Assembly: GCA_963281155.1 (NCBI GenBank)
Contig: CAUJLY010000005.1
Location: forward strand, 1,736,001 to 1,800,000
From: Rhabditophanes sp. KR3021
Lineage: Eukaryota > Nematoda > Chromadorea > Rhabditida > Alloionematidae
DNA length: 64,000 bases
Direction of reading: 5' to 3'
Every line of letters starts with the position of its first letter. The stretch's first letter is position 1. Made by a program: the position numbers and the translations under genes. Positions 1-12,796 of the stretch are shown here, piece after piece. The notes under the pieces were generated by a model, which had not been told where the DNA came from, ran no database searches, and saw only the letters and a list, made by a program, of their open reading frames with translations.

Positions 1-2043
1 AAAATGTAAGAATATACCTCTGTAAACAAAAATTAATCAAAAAAGATCCGTTTATTTGAGATATTAAAGATTATTCATTATCATAAGCAAAGAAAAGAGA
101 TTTGCTAATCATACATTTATAACATTTGCAAATGTTGTTCAAATAGTCAGTTGTGTGTTTGTGTTATTAAAAAAAATTTAAAAGATCCGCTATCAAAATT
201 ATAATATATACATGGTTAATGTTTTTCAAAATTTATCATTTTTCAATTAAAAGAAGATTGCGTGATTTAAGGAAGATTTATGACTCATTATATTAGTTTA
301 TGTTTTTGCAAATAAATAGAAATAAGTTGCGCCCATAAATATTACTAATCCCCTACTGCTATGTTATGATAATTTGATCGCTGCTTATTAACCACATTTA
401 ATCACACTCCCCCATGCTTTAAATTCATCTAATTTTTAGTCCCAAACAATAGAAAACTTCTTTTTAGAGAAATTAGATTTGTTTATTTTAACCTTCTCTT
501 TTTTGTGATTTAATTCAAGACAATATCGCTTCTAGTCACTTTATTGTTTATTATTGTATGTATAGTTTGAGGTGTGCAATCAAAGTAATCTTTCTTTTTA
601 TAATATCAATTTAATTTAAATGCTCTGATAAATTCCTTCGTATATGTCAGATATTTAGTATAAATGTCATCTTCTCACAAGGAATGTTTAAGTGTTATTT
701 TTTATGTTGTTAGCGTGAATAATTAACCAAAAATGTAGGCAATTAATGTGGTATCATCATCATATACAAAGGTTGTAATTAGGCAAATGTATTTCACATC
801 CTTTTTCTACTAAGTATGTATACCTTGCGATTAAAAGAGGTTGTTTTAGTCAAGATGAATGTGTTAATTTGCGGGTAAATCCACTTTCTTGCGACAATAT
901 TTTATTTATTGTAATGACTAACTAGCACTCAGAGTCTATACTTTATTCTTCTGTATTGTGTTAAATTGCTTTCATGTAAAAATAAGATCAACACAAAAAA
1001 TCATAGGGACATGTGTATTTGATTAACACATTCTTATAACTATTCCTGCGCTTCAACTATAGTCATTACTTCAACTTTTCCTTTTTTAACCATTACAGCT
1101 TTATTTATTCATAAAAGTTACACCTTAATTGATATTAATAAATGAGACTCATCGAAGCATGAAAGGATTTTGCGAACATTATATCCTATTTAGAATTTAA
1201 CATCACTCTGCAACGACTAGATACCAAATCATTTGAATCATTTACCCATTTCTAATTGAAACAAATTTAACCATAACACCCTTTAAACTTGATATTCTGA
1301 CCATTACTGACACCCCCCACTGTCTTTGAGGCTTCAAGTTTCATGATAGTCACTAAATATACAAATTTCACACTTTATTATTTATCTTGTTGCTAGCTTA
1401 ATCTGTCCCATTTGCTTTTAAATACATAAAAAATGTATTCTCATCAAATGAATGCACATACTAATTCTCCTAAAAACGATTGTGCGCGAGATGGTTTCAG
1501 TGGTAAAAAATTGAATCAATTCATAAGCTACTATACACTATCAAGTTATATTAAATTCCGTTTTTTGTAAATATCTATATATACTTATTTTTGATTCAAG
1601 GACATCCCATGAGGTGAAATCAAATGCTCAGTACGACTAGTTTTGAGGTTTCTTTTCATATTATTATTTTACCTTATGGTGTGTATAGTATGTTTAATGG
1701 TGATGGTTTGAATTAGAAAGTCAACGTATGGATATATCACACCCTTCCGTTTACACTTATTCCATTTAACTGATTAATGACTTAAATTTAAGGCGACAAA
1801 TTGATTGATCAAAAAATTAAATTTACACTATTGTATTAAAGCCATTGATGAAACGACCAATATTTAGTTATCTAGACTAAAGACATCATTAATTTTATCC
1901 TAAACGTATAGAAGATACTTTGATTGGGTATTTACAAAACATTTTATGGTAAGAAACTTTTGAAATTAACTATAACTATAAAATTAAGTAAAATTAACAA
2001 AAAAAGCTATTTAAAAAACCAGTGAATTATTAAAAAATTCCAG
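1..2043. other. AT-rich non-coding stretch upstream of the first recognised exon
   Basis: No open reading frame, tRNA or repeat is convincing here. The stretch ends in a T-poor but legitimate acceptor (tccag) at 2043. The WDR62 exon that follows starts in phase 0 at residues that lie near the N terminus of the family, so most of this stretch is probably an intron whose 5' partner exon is outside the window or too short to recognise. Confidence 0.5.
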
Positions 2044-5000
2044 GCTAAACTCGAACGCGTCCTCGGCTCAACTTCATGTCCCAATTCCATTTCCATCGAT
2101 CAAGTCAGCGGTACAATAGCATACCCTGCTGGGTAAGTATTACTAGACAAGTTTGTCCCAACTTTCTTTTTTATTTCAGGTCCACTGTCATCTTATTCAA
2201 CCCTAGAACCGGAGCAGAAGCTCATTTAATAGGAACTTCCAAAAATAATATATCTGCTCTGAATTTTTCACATAATGGAAGGTTTGTTTTGTGGTCGGAT
2301 TAGAGATGATTGATTTTGTTATTTAGATTTATTGCTACAGGTGAATGTGGACATGAACCCAAGATTCGAGTGTGGGAAGTTTTGAATAGTGAAGGGAAAT
2401 TTGTTGGGAAACAACTTTGCGAATTAAAGCACCATTCCTTAGGAATAGGAACTCTTTTGTTCACACTTGACGATGAACAATTAATTTCCGTTGGAAATCA
2501 ACATGACAAAGCTATTGCTGTATGGAATTGGAAGAAGGAATGCATAGTTGCTAAGAATAACTTGACTTCACATATCTTTTCGATGGCGATCTCGGGAAGT
2601 GGTGATCATTTCGTGACAGTCGGTGTTCGTCACATCAAATTTTGGAACTTATCTAAGTCTGACCAATTAAAAAGCGCCGTATTGCAAGGAAGAAGTGCGA
2701 TTCTTTCAGACAAAAGAAACAATACGTTTACAAATGTGATTACCACCAAAAACAATAGATGTTTTGCCTTGACGTCTACTAAACAATTAATTGAATTCCA
2801 AGGTATTTAGTAAAGATAAATTGGCTAAATATATTCATTTGGCAATCAAACATAATTGGGACTAAAATTTAGTAGGAATAACATCTTTGAGTTCAAACAT
2901 TTTTCAATTAAAAGTTGGCCAATAAATTTGGCGTTTTCGGGAGAGAGCATATATACTTCCTCAGTAGTGCACTTTTCATGATCGATGTTCTTAACTTGAC
3001 TGCCAAAGCATTCAGTCAAAATATACTCAAGATTTTCTCCCGATTCTTTTGTAGTTTTGTGGTTTGAACCATCTTCTTTCTTTGTGTTGTTGATTTCCTT
3101 CATCCGTTCTTCTTTCTTAGAAGGAACTCGCTTATCTTTAACATAAAGGTTATACTCGCATAAATGATGGTTCATTCTAGAGTGAAGATGTGGGTTTTTT
3201 GATCTGACTCTGATTTACCTACGTAATATGTGGCTTTGATAAAGTCACCCAAATGCTTGTTGATACTTCTTGGGTTGAGGAACAAACAAGCAGGAGTTCT
3301 AGAATTGAGTTTGCTTATATCTGGCCAAATTTTCATTCGAGTTTTCATTGAATTCTTGTACTTTTGAGTAAAGCTGTTAACATTTTCTTCATGTTCTTTA
3401 GTTGCTTCTTAGAAAGAAACACATAATCACACTCATCACATCCAAATCTCTTATGTTTCTTGAATGGTTGTACTCCTGATTCGTCCATCAAAATGTGGCA
3501 CCACTTTTTGCTTCGTCAAATGACTAGGAGTTAACAATAATTCTTCACCTAACCAGGGCATGATCAACTTTTTTGAGCAATTACTTCTCCTAACTATTAA
3601 CTCGTTTTGTTCTATTTCTTCAGCCGTCAAAACAGTTCCATCCAAATTTGATTGTTGGAGATGAGCATTTACTAAAAAGGATTGCAATATAAACAACATC
3701 AATACTTACCATTCTCTTTACTTTCAAAACTGTTAGTTTTTGCCAGCGAGCAGATTGTTTTCTTTTAGTTTTAGGTGAGCCTTTTCTCGCAATTCCCACC
3801 ATCTTGTCTCGTTTCCTCTTAGCAGCCATGGCAAGTAAACACCAGGAGCCTAGATGTTAGTTAACCTAAAATAATGTGATTAATATAAATAAGGAGACAA
3901 AGATGTATTTAGCTCGATATAATAAGAATGAGATGACATAACATATTTAAGGCATGTTATACGCAAAATTTGGAGTGACATCATCTTAACGAGAGTAATT
4001 GCTGTAAAGCATCTTTGGTAACCTAAATTTAAAACATTGCAAAATATACGTAATAAAATGATAATACACATAATTTAAACTAAAAGATAACTATTAATAC
4101 TTTACCTCCATTAAGATAAGAAATTGGTTAACACGTATGAGATGGGTGACTTGGTACCTGGTTCCTTGGCGACAGGTCAAAATTTGCTGTTTATTGGGTG
4201 TTCGGATGGAGTTGTCGAGGTGTATGATATTGAATCATTAGAAAAAGTGACTAGACTTCCGAAACCGCATTGGCTAGGATATGATCCACAAACGATTAAC
4301 ACGGAAGATGCTTTGAATTCAAATGAACACCCGCCAAATAGTCGCTACCCTAATGTTCATTCGATGGTATTTTGCATGAAAAGCAGTTCCTTGACAGTAT
4401 TCTATTCCGACCGATCTTTCTACACATGGTCGATTGGGTCAGATTTTAGAATCAAAAAAATTCATTCATCTATATTTCATGTTGGGGCTGTTTTTGGACT
4501 TGAAACGTTTCCTCTTCTTGATTCCCCGCACCTATCGCCAGATGTATTCTTTACTTGTGGTGCGGATGATACCATCAGAGTGTGGAATATCCATAAAAAT
4601 AAACAAACCTTCGACAAAAGAACGGACAATTTGTACTCAAAAGATTTGAAGAAAACATTATATTTCTGCGAATCATACGATATTTTGAATGAACAACCTC
4701 GTAAAAATTTTACAACCGTTGCCTCAGATGTGTTAGATTCACAAACAGGAGTCAGATGTTTGAAAGTTTCTCCGGAGGGAAAAGAATTAGCAGCTGGTTT
4801 TAGAAATGGAAACCTAGTGGTGTTGGACTTAACTACTTCAACATTTAATAAAATAATAGAATGCGAAGCTCATGACGATGAAATAAGATGCATGGAATAT
4901 TCCAAACCAAACGACTTGTCACTACCCTATTTATTCGCCACAGCCTCAAGAGATCGTAACGTTCACATCTTTTCACCACTTGACAAATATTCGCATTTGT

Positions 5001-8000
5001 ATGCCATTCGTGAAAATTCAAGTACTGTCACATCAATTCTCTTTACGCCATTTAATGACGACTTATTTTTGTATACTTCCGCAGCTGACAAATTAGTAAT
5101 AATTAGTAAGATACGAACAGAAGGCAAAGAATTACATGTGGATAGGTTTAATCAAATTAATTGTACCTCTGGCATAAATAATTTGATTTTATCTCCGGAC
5201 GGACAGGATTTGGTCTCAGCATGTAAGTTTATCTCCTACTATATAATTCTTAAATTCCGTGAATCCGTCATCCAACATTTTTTGTAAATTTTAAAAATGG
5301 ATCGTTAGGCTGCTAGGCAAGACGTATAAAAATGTATCTGATTATTTTTGTAGAGGAAGACGAGCTCTTTTTAATGGTGATAAGAGACTTAAGAAAATTG
5401 TTTTTTTTCATGAGATCGGAAGGCATAGAGGTAAAAATTAGAGATTATAGCGTCCAAGTAAAAGCAGTAGCCGAACATGGGTTCATGTATGTAGTCGAGT
5501 TTTGACCAAAAAATGTCATTTTTTTATTTGTCTAAAAGAGTATAGTTATTGTCAATTAGTTCAATAAAGAGCTAATAAAAAGCTATTAAACCTCCGCAGG
5601 TGAGGAGTTAAAGAAAATGTTTATCTCAAACTTTAAAACTGTATGAAATTGCAATGCAAAACCACACTCTCCTCCGTACTGGCAATAATTAATTACATTA
5701 TAGGTCAGGATAGAAATATTCGAACTTTTTCAAAAAATGGAAAAGAAGTGAAAGTTATAAAAGGGTCTTTGTCAAATCAAGGTCAAGCAACTAAAATTTG
5801 TTTAGATGCCTCCGGAACATTTGCAGCAATCATCTGTACAGACAGATACACTTACATAATTGAAATGGCTACCAGTAACTGTGTAGCAGTTCTTGACTCA
5901 GACACCGTTTCAAGCGTTTCTTTTTCATCAGACTGCAAGTAAGTAAACCCAACCTTCTTTCTGCTCAGTTAACTGTCATTTTAATTATTTGCCTTTCAGA
6001 CGAATCATCCTCGTTTCATACAGTGGTTGTATCTACGTATGGAGATTATCAAATTTATTAACTAAAAAAATGAATCTTAAACTAAAAAGATCCGATTCAG
6101 CAGAAACAAATACCATCGACATCACAGATTCCCCTTCCAAACCTGGAACATTATTTGATGGTGGAAGTGATAGGCAAGTTTTGGTGACTAAATTTTATGA
6201 TGCAATTAATATATTACTAAATGTAATCTCTTGTATATGTTTATATACATCGTCATTACATTAATGAATGTATATTCAGTTATATCTATTTTTCTGTAAA
6301 TAACTAATTTAAACAATAACAAGGTTCATTTTGTATAAATATTTAGAGATCATTTTGTAAATAACCAATTACAATTTGTATATATTCCTTAGTAGGCTAG
6401 AATTCATAATTGGCATGTTGTCCAAACTTAATGACAACCAAAACTAGATTTTATTTTAATTAAAATTGGCAGCAAAAGTGACTAAAATGTGATATATTTG
6501 TCCTTTATGTTTCGCTTTCTACCTAAATTGAATTCCTTCGATACCTTTAACAGAGCTTACCACTGACTTGTATTTATTTATTTAAACAGTCCTCACTCTC
6601 TTCTTTCTCAACCAAGAGAAGTTGACTTTAGTTTCGATATATATCTATTTACCTAAACTATCTTCAAAACAAGGTTCCTTTTGAAAATTGGTTTTTAGTG
6701 ACAAAAATTCTTTTTACTTAACATCTAATTTTAACTTTACTTCGCTCTACTCCCTGTTTTTTCTTGTCTATTTCAAGATACTACTTTTTTGCATTGTAAT
6801 AACATCTTTTTGCTATTTTGATTTTGAAGTACGATTGATCAAGTCTTGGTTATTACTTTTAATTGAATAAAATCCCATAAAAAGTCTAAATGGTTCTTGA
6901 TAACGGGCTCCGCATATTTATACAAAAGTAACGATACTAATAATAATTAAATTTCCGCCTTATGATTATGCCATTACATTTAAAAATAAATGGTATGTGA
7001 TTAGAAATGATCGGTGGATCAAAAATAAAAAGACCCAAAACTGCATTTGCAGTAATATTTGACTGTAAGACTATTTCTTTAAGATGCTCAAAAACCGCTC
7101 TTTTATACATACGGCGCCGATTACCACGCCTAAACGGCCACTGACCCCTTTACTTTTGGTGGTATTAATAATATACATTTATACTACATATCCAACAAAA
7201 TAACATAAATATAATAAAATCAAAGAGAGAGGAAATATTGTTTGAGTGTCGTTTAGATAGATGATTATATATATTGTATAAATATGTATACAAATAATAA
7301 TGTTCATACTACATTACTTTAATCCGTAAATAATAAAAGTTTGATACATTTATATTTTTAAAAATTCGAATACTTAAAACTAATAGTAATAATCGTTCCT
7401 TTGTAGAAGTGTTTCACCCGATAGTGTCATCGAATCAGCCTCTGACTCAGCTTCAAATAGCGGACATAAAAAGGTGAGTTTAAGAGTCAGGATGATTTAA
7501 AAAAGTGGAATGAATATTTGTCTAATTTTTTTTGATTATATTTTGAATGTTTCAATATTTCCAGAGCCCAACATACTCAGGCAGTAATTTTGGTTCAATT
7601 ACTTCCGTTCAAATTGCAGGAGACGAAGACGACCTTGACAGCGGCGTTGGTGTACATCAATCCTCCAGTGTTATCATAAAAAACCCTAAAAACATTAACT
7701 CCCAAAATCAGTGGTAAGTTTTAATAATACCTATATTAATAGCGAATAGTTAGCGATTGATTTGTGATAAAGTTAATATTTACTTAGTTCACAATTCTTG
7801 AGACTATGTTATCGTTGAGCAAAGTTAGCATTCTACTACATATATTTACTTGATCATCAACACAAATAAAATTCTTACCTACATCAAAGACAAAATATAC
7901 ATCAAAATAGACATTTCCACCCTTAGTAACGGCCTTTTAATGATATCAAAACCATTTATCATTAAGATGTATAGCTCTTTATTGAGCATTCTCAGTGATC

Positions 8001-11000
8001 TCATTCCTCTGAAAGGATCATTCCACTTCCCATTCATCTATATCAACACTTAGAACCTCTACTTAACTATATATTGCTGTCATTAATTGTGTTTTAAATG
8101 AGCAAAAAAGAGAACTTTTTCTCCATAATGACAAAACTATTTTCTTCATAGTGACAAGACTTCTTTCTAAACAATGAAAATTGATCCAAATCACTTTTAC
8201 ACATATCTTATTCAATTCAATTTGAATTTAATCCAATTTTTTGATGAAAATCGCACTCAAATCAAATAAGTATAAAAAGCATTAATAGGTCAAAAAAGGT
8301 GCTACTTTCTTTGTTTTACTACCTTATCTTATTATTTTAACCCTTCCACCTTATTCTTTTATTTTATTTATTACATTCCAATGATGCAGTAACAAAGAGA
8401 AAGCATGATCTATATATTACATTTTTATTGATTCATTTTGAATATCAAAAAATTATTAAAAACTATTTAACTTATATCCTTTTGCAGTGATAGGAAATCT
8501 TACTTGCATAAGGTAGTTCCGGATGTTGGAGAAAGAAAATTTAGCAGTAGTATAAGTAGTAGCGTTAATCAAAGTCCAGTTACAACTCCTTCCGAAGAAG
8601 GTTTACCTTTAAATGGTAAGAATAAAATCAAATTATTTATTATCAACTGACAATATAATTTAGATCAAATGTTAAATCCACCATCAATTCACACTCCTCC
8701 AAACACCAATCACTATGCAATGCCATCTTATGCAGCTAGTAGATCAATGTCAAATATTCATCATTCAGGAGATAAACCTATTAGGCCACGTCGTCGATGG
8801 GATGTTGATCCTAATCCGACTATTGTATCAACACCTTCTCCCCAATATCAACAGCAAACTTCTCATGCTGTTCAACAACCTTCACCACACCAAATTTCGC
8901 CTCAAATGACTATGAGTATGTTTAACTCGAAGTCTACTGGTTCATTAAGGCAGCAGATGATGGATGAATTGGGATCTGTTAATAGTCCGTTGAATTCTTC
9001 TACTCCACGAGCCTCTACTCATAATCTGAGGGCTCAGTTGTTGGAAAGTAATAAAGCTAAGCAGGGGACTTCCATCAAAAGTTCAGGATCTGAATCGAAT
9101 ACTCCTTCTTATTCGCAGTTTCGACGAGGAACGGCTGGTGTCAGGAACTCAATTTCTAAACGTGTGAATACTGCCAGTTCTGACATTTTTTCAAACTCAA
9201 GTCCCGGTTCAGACAGAAAAGTAAGCGCAGGTGCTAATCTTTCCAGTTTCTCATCGCAGGTTAGATTATAAACTTTAAAAATATACGTATTTGAAATACA
9301 TCATGTGATAATTAATATTCAGTTATTCAATTGATTTAAAACTAATTTTATCTGCGGTTTCAGGCATCCGCTACAGTCGAATCGCCTGCAAAATCAAGAC
9401 GCCAATCTTCTATCTTTCAAGGATCCACTTCCAATTTACGTGGACCTATTAGTCTAAGCGAAAAACGGCGTAAGTTATTCTTTTTCATTTAAATTTATGT
9501 TGTTTGAAAATTAATCTGGCTTAATTTTAACTTTATTTTTCTATCCATGCGCTAATAATTTCAGGCATGAGTATAAATGCAGCTTCAATTTGTGATATGA
9601 TGTCTAAGAGTTTGATCATTCCTCGAGTCACAACCCCATTAACTCAAAGTTCTTTTACTAATCACAGTAGTAACTTTAACTTTCCAAATAAGCATTATTT
9701 TGTTGCTACTACGCCTACGCGTCTCTCGCTTTCATCTAATAGGCAGAGCAATAATAATAATGTTCAAAAAAAGATTCAAATATTTTCGGCGGATCGGTCA
9801 AAAGGTTAAGATTTGAAGGCACTTAGCTATTTTTTGTTTTTTACTAACAACTTTTATGTTTATTACTAATGCTTATACTCTTACTGCTTATTGTGTTTCA
9901 ATTTTCACTTTATAAATGTGTCAGAATAGATTATTAATGTTTCTGATTTTATAGCGCCCACGCAAGATTACACTACCTCTTCATTGTATCTGAGAAGTCG
10001 ATCGCAGTCTCCCCAAACATTAGTTCTCGGACACCAACAACAGCGAAATGGCAATAGAAGAGACTCTTCAGTGACAATAGGTCAAAAGTCGATGTATTCA
10101 TCAAAATCTAATTTAAGAACGATGTCATCTGCCACGATGGGTCAATCATCCAATGCAATGTCTAAATTAAACGAACTTCGAAACAATTTGAGAAAGTCTC
10201 AAGAAAACTTGGCTTTACGAACTGCCTTAGAGGGGCAAGATGCAGCTGAAGCTACGCAGAAATTTCCTTCTTCTATGGCTCGGTCAAGATCGATAGGGAA
10301 TTTGAAGTTAAATACGATTACGAATTCAATTAATATAGGTGCTAATAGTCGGAATGCCTCTCCTGATCTCAATTCATTACGTGCTAGTAGATGTTTAGCT
10401 CGATCTGCTACTAATTTACAAAATGAAGAAGATGCTAATTTGATGTATGGGGGTAATAGAGGCAATACAACGGCAAAGGGTCCTTCGAGTAGATTTAGTT
10501 CATCCATTAGGAATCTTCAGAAAAGTAGTAAACCAGACTTGACAGATGCTAGTTTGTATGACAATTCAGAAACGAATTCCCTTGATAAAGAATCAAATGA
10601 TGAGAACTTAAATGGTTCCACTTTTTCCTTTTCCAACTCTAAAAAACTACGAAAAGGAGCTGTACAAAAAAGAGTAGAAAGAATCCAACCCAAAAATAGA
10701 CTTTATTCAAAGTTCGACCAAAATCTTATAACTTCAGGGGACTCAGACAGCAATCAATCAGATATTCCTAATTTCCATCAACCTTCCCCATACACTTCAC
10801 ATAATCAGTACCATTCAGCAGATCATGAGCAAACTTCTCCCTCCAGCAACGCTCCTTCCTCGATTGAAGCTACCAACAGAACCTTCAATGGTAATGCAGG
10901 TGCTCAATTTCGAAGATTTGCTCCTAATGGCATTCGAAAAGGAAGTAACTACTTTGCGAAAAATCTCGAAAGTAATTCTCCCTCTAGCAGTGTTGTTTCA

Positions 11001-12398
11001 ACAAATGTAAATAATTTTAATTCAAATGAATTAAGTTCAAACAATCCACAGGCTCAAAGTAAGTTTATTTAAAAAATATATAAATCAAATATAATCTATT
11101 TCAATTTGGTAATAAATAAAAGCCTGGTAACAGCTGCACAAGCCTCAAATCATATAAATTAAACAGCATTGTATATATTTGCATTAAAAATCCTTCCTCA
11201 TCAATGTCAAGGCAATTAAAAAGATATTGCATTGTGAGCTTTTACCTGAATAGAGTCCAGTTTCCTAAAAGATGTGATTAGTTTGATTGCTAGCTTTATG
11301 AAAAGAAATTCGTGATTGTTATGCCTATTTAATTGTAAGGGTACATCTAGATACAACCTTTTTGATGTTGGATTGTGATCAAATGGTTTTGTGGTGACTT
11401 TGATCGTCGATTAATATTATTTTGATTTGCACCTAGTTTATATTAGGATTCAGACGATGATATAGTTTCTTTGTCTTCTAATGACATAATGGATCAAAAG
11501 TCCTTTTTTCTCACACAATCAATCTATCTTGTTGTTCTTAATTTGTGATGGATCGTACTCTGTAGATTATTCATACCGATTTATTTTAGTATTTGCTTAA
11601 TTTATTATACAAAAAGAGTTCTTGTTTAGGAATTAGTATTACAACAATATTTACTGATATAATTTATTTCGTTTTTTGTCAAAAGTAATTAAAGGGAGGT
11701 GTGAATAGTACACAACATTTCGTGAAATTCCGTAACATTATTTAAATTTCATTCATTTTAAGTATAAATATTCATGGCTGCCTCTACTATTTTAAAAAGA
11801 CGTTCTGTAACATTCGCCCAAGAGCCTCAAATTTATTCGTTGCAAAGATCATTCACAGTAGCACCATCTTTTCGCATCATTTCAATTAAACCTACTTTTA
11901 ATGAGAATGCTTTGGATGAGGAGAAGATACGTAATGTGCCTTTGAGAAAGAACGTTGTTAGGAATGATGGGGCTTTTAATGCTTCTTCTTATTATGATAG
12001 AAGACATACCATTTGTGATGAACAAATTAACCTTGAGGCAAATAATCCGGTCATTCCTTTGAGATCAAAGCTAAGTAATGAGGGGAGAAAGTATACTAGA
12101 TTTCAGGGGAAACGATTTAGTTTGAATGTGCTTGGACGTGTGCAAGAGGATGAGGGAAGGGGGGTTGATGAGGAAATGATTAAATGTAACCAAACCAAAT
12201 TTGAGCTCTTATTAATTACCTTTTTTAGATATGATCAAGCACGTTGATGAATGTATCAAAGAATTCCAAACTCATCTCGATAAGCTGTTGTATGCAAAGA
12301 ATATGCTCTCTAATGATTCTGTCCTTCCGAAAGATTGTACAGATCATTTAATCAGAGCTATCGATCAAGCTTCTACAAATGCAAAGTATCGTCTATAG
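2044..12398 (+). CDS. WDR62/MAPKBP1-type WD40 scaffold protein, 5' incomplete
   Basis: Exons: 2044-2132, 2180-2281, 2327-2802, 4116-5222, 5704-5938, 6000-6173, 7407-7473, 7565-7713, 8488-8615, 8664-9259, 9364-9469, 9565-9804, 9955-11058 and probably 12229-12398. All phases agree and give about 1,580 residues without the N terminus. The first six exons form the double WD40 propeller of the WDR62/MAPKBP1 family: KLERVLG near the start, then IRVWEV, IAVWNWKK, LPKPHWLG, LECEAHDDEI-like repeats and CQDRNIRTF. The rest is Ser/Asn/Gln-rich and low complexity, with an RPRRRWDV patch, as expected for the disordered C-terminal half that binds JNK-pathway partners. The last exon (DMIKHVDEC...YRL) is predicted helical and could be the family's C-terminal dimerisation helix (inference). 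The family acts at spindle poles and as a JNK scaffold. Intron 3 (2803-4115) carries element A in antisense. Intron 6 (6174-7406) uses a GC donor. If exon 13 is not spliced, the protein stops at 11072. Confidence 0.88.
2803..4115 (-). mobile_element. Element A: degenerate GIY-YIG-type ORFs antisense in WDR62 intron 3
   Basis: This whole intron is filled by broken coding sequence on the opposite strand. Reading on the minus strand: a segment near 4050-3950 containing RCFTAI; a start MAAKRKRDKMVG at 3829; a small intron (about 3710-3670); then NAHLQQSNLDG and LIMPWLGEELL. A CxxC zinc-ribbon-like patch (CDECDYVFLSKK) follows, and after a frameshift the segment FIKATYYVGKSESDQKTH at about 3270-3215, which matches the second motif of the ANKLE1/LEM-3 type of GIY-YIG domain. 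The last segment (3175-2846) contains NLEYILTECF and IGQLLIEKC. Several frameshifts and stops mark it as a pseudogene. Its 5' end and last module are shared with element F in MRPL3. In host orientation its ends supply the splice sites (GTATTT...TAAG). Family assignment is from memory of motifs. Confidence 0.6.
5354..5505 (+). other. Short coding-like ORF inside WDR62 intron 4
   Basis: After a plausible acceptor (tttttgtag at 5344-5353) a 50-codon open frame runs to a TGA. It is rich in charged residues (EEDELFLMVIRD near its start, ending YVVEF). It lies in the 481-bp intron between WD40 exons 5222 and 5704 and would break the propeller if included. It resembles nothing I recognise. It may be a fragment of an older insertion or a poison exon. 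Confidence 0.25.
6174..7406 (+). other. WDR62 intron 6 with GC donor
   Basis: The exon before it ends GGAAGTGATAG and is followed by GCAAGT rather than GTAAGT. Joining to the acceptor at 7406 (ttgtag) restores an Arg codon and continues a Ser-rich frame. The 1.2-kb interior is AT-rich with no antisense ORF of the type found in the other long introns; a short GC-richer patch lies at about 7110-7145. Confidence 0.6.
11774..12185 (+). CDS. Alternative first exon (or small separate gene) sharing the last WDR62 exon
   Basis: An ATG at 11774 opens a 137-codon exon (MAASTILKRRSVTFAQEPQ...) ending at GTAACC, in phase 1. It splices to 12229-12398 in frame, giving about 193 residues. An in-frame TAA at 11765-11767 lies directly upstream with no acceptor between, so this exon must start with the ATG rather than being internal. 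WDR62 exon 13 also ends in phase 1 and can splice to the same last exon. The simplest reading is an alternative promoter producing a short C-terminal isoform; a separate two-exon gene is the other possibility. The region is basic, with a KRRSVTF patch, and has no recognised domain. Confidence 0.55.
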
Positions 12399-12796
12399 AA
12401 GTTAGTTAGCCTGCCCTTTTGTACAATTTGAAATGAAAAGTATTTTATAGAGACCTTTTAAAGAAACTGTTTATACAAATTTATATAAATGTTATTGTAC
12501 TTATCAAAATAATTTTATATTTAAATAAAGTGTGCCTTAATAATTGTGTTGAAAAGTTATATTTGATTCAAAAAAGTAGCAAAGATAATTATGATTTTTA
12601 TCAAAAAATATATTTTGTAACAAGAAATTTTTGGATATTGGGTTTATCTTATTTATAAGGAAGGCTTTTTCTTAAATAAACGTCTCATTTATTAATTATC
12701 TGCATAATGAGTATGTACGGTTATTTGATAGAAGTAAAGTTGTATGAAAAGGACTAAGTACATATTTTATTTAATAAATAATTACAACCACATCTT
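12399..12796. other. Convergent 3' intergenic gap
   Basis: AT-rich stretch between the WDR62 stop and the stop of the Cys-loop channel on the opposite strand. AATAAA-like hexamers occur on both strands (for example aaataaa at 12522 and, in reverse, near 12770), consistent with two 3' UTRs. Nothing else is seen. Confidence 0.5.
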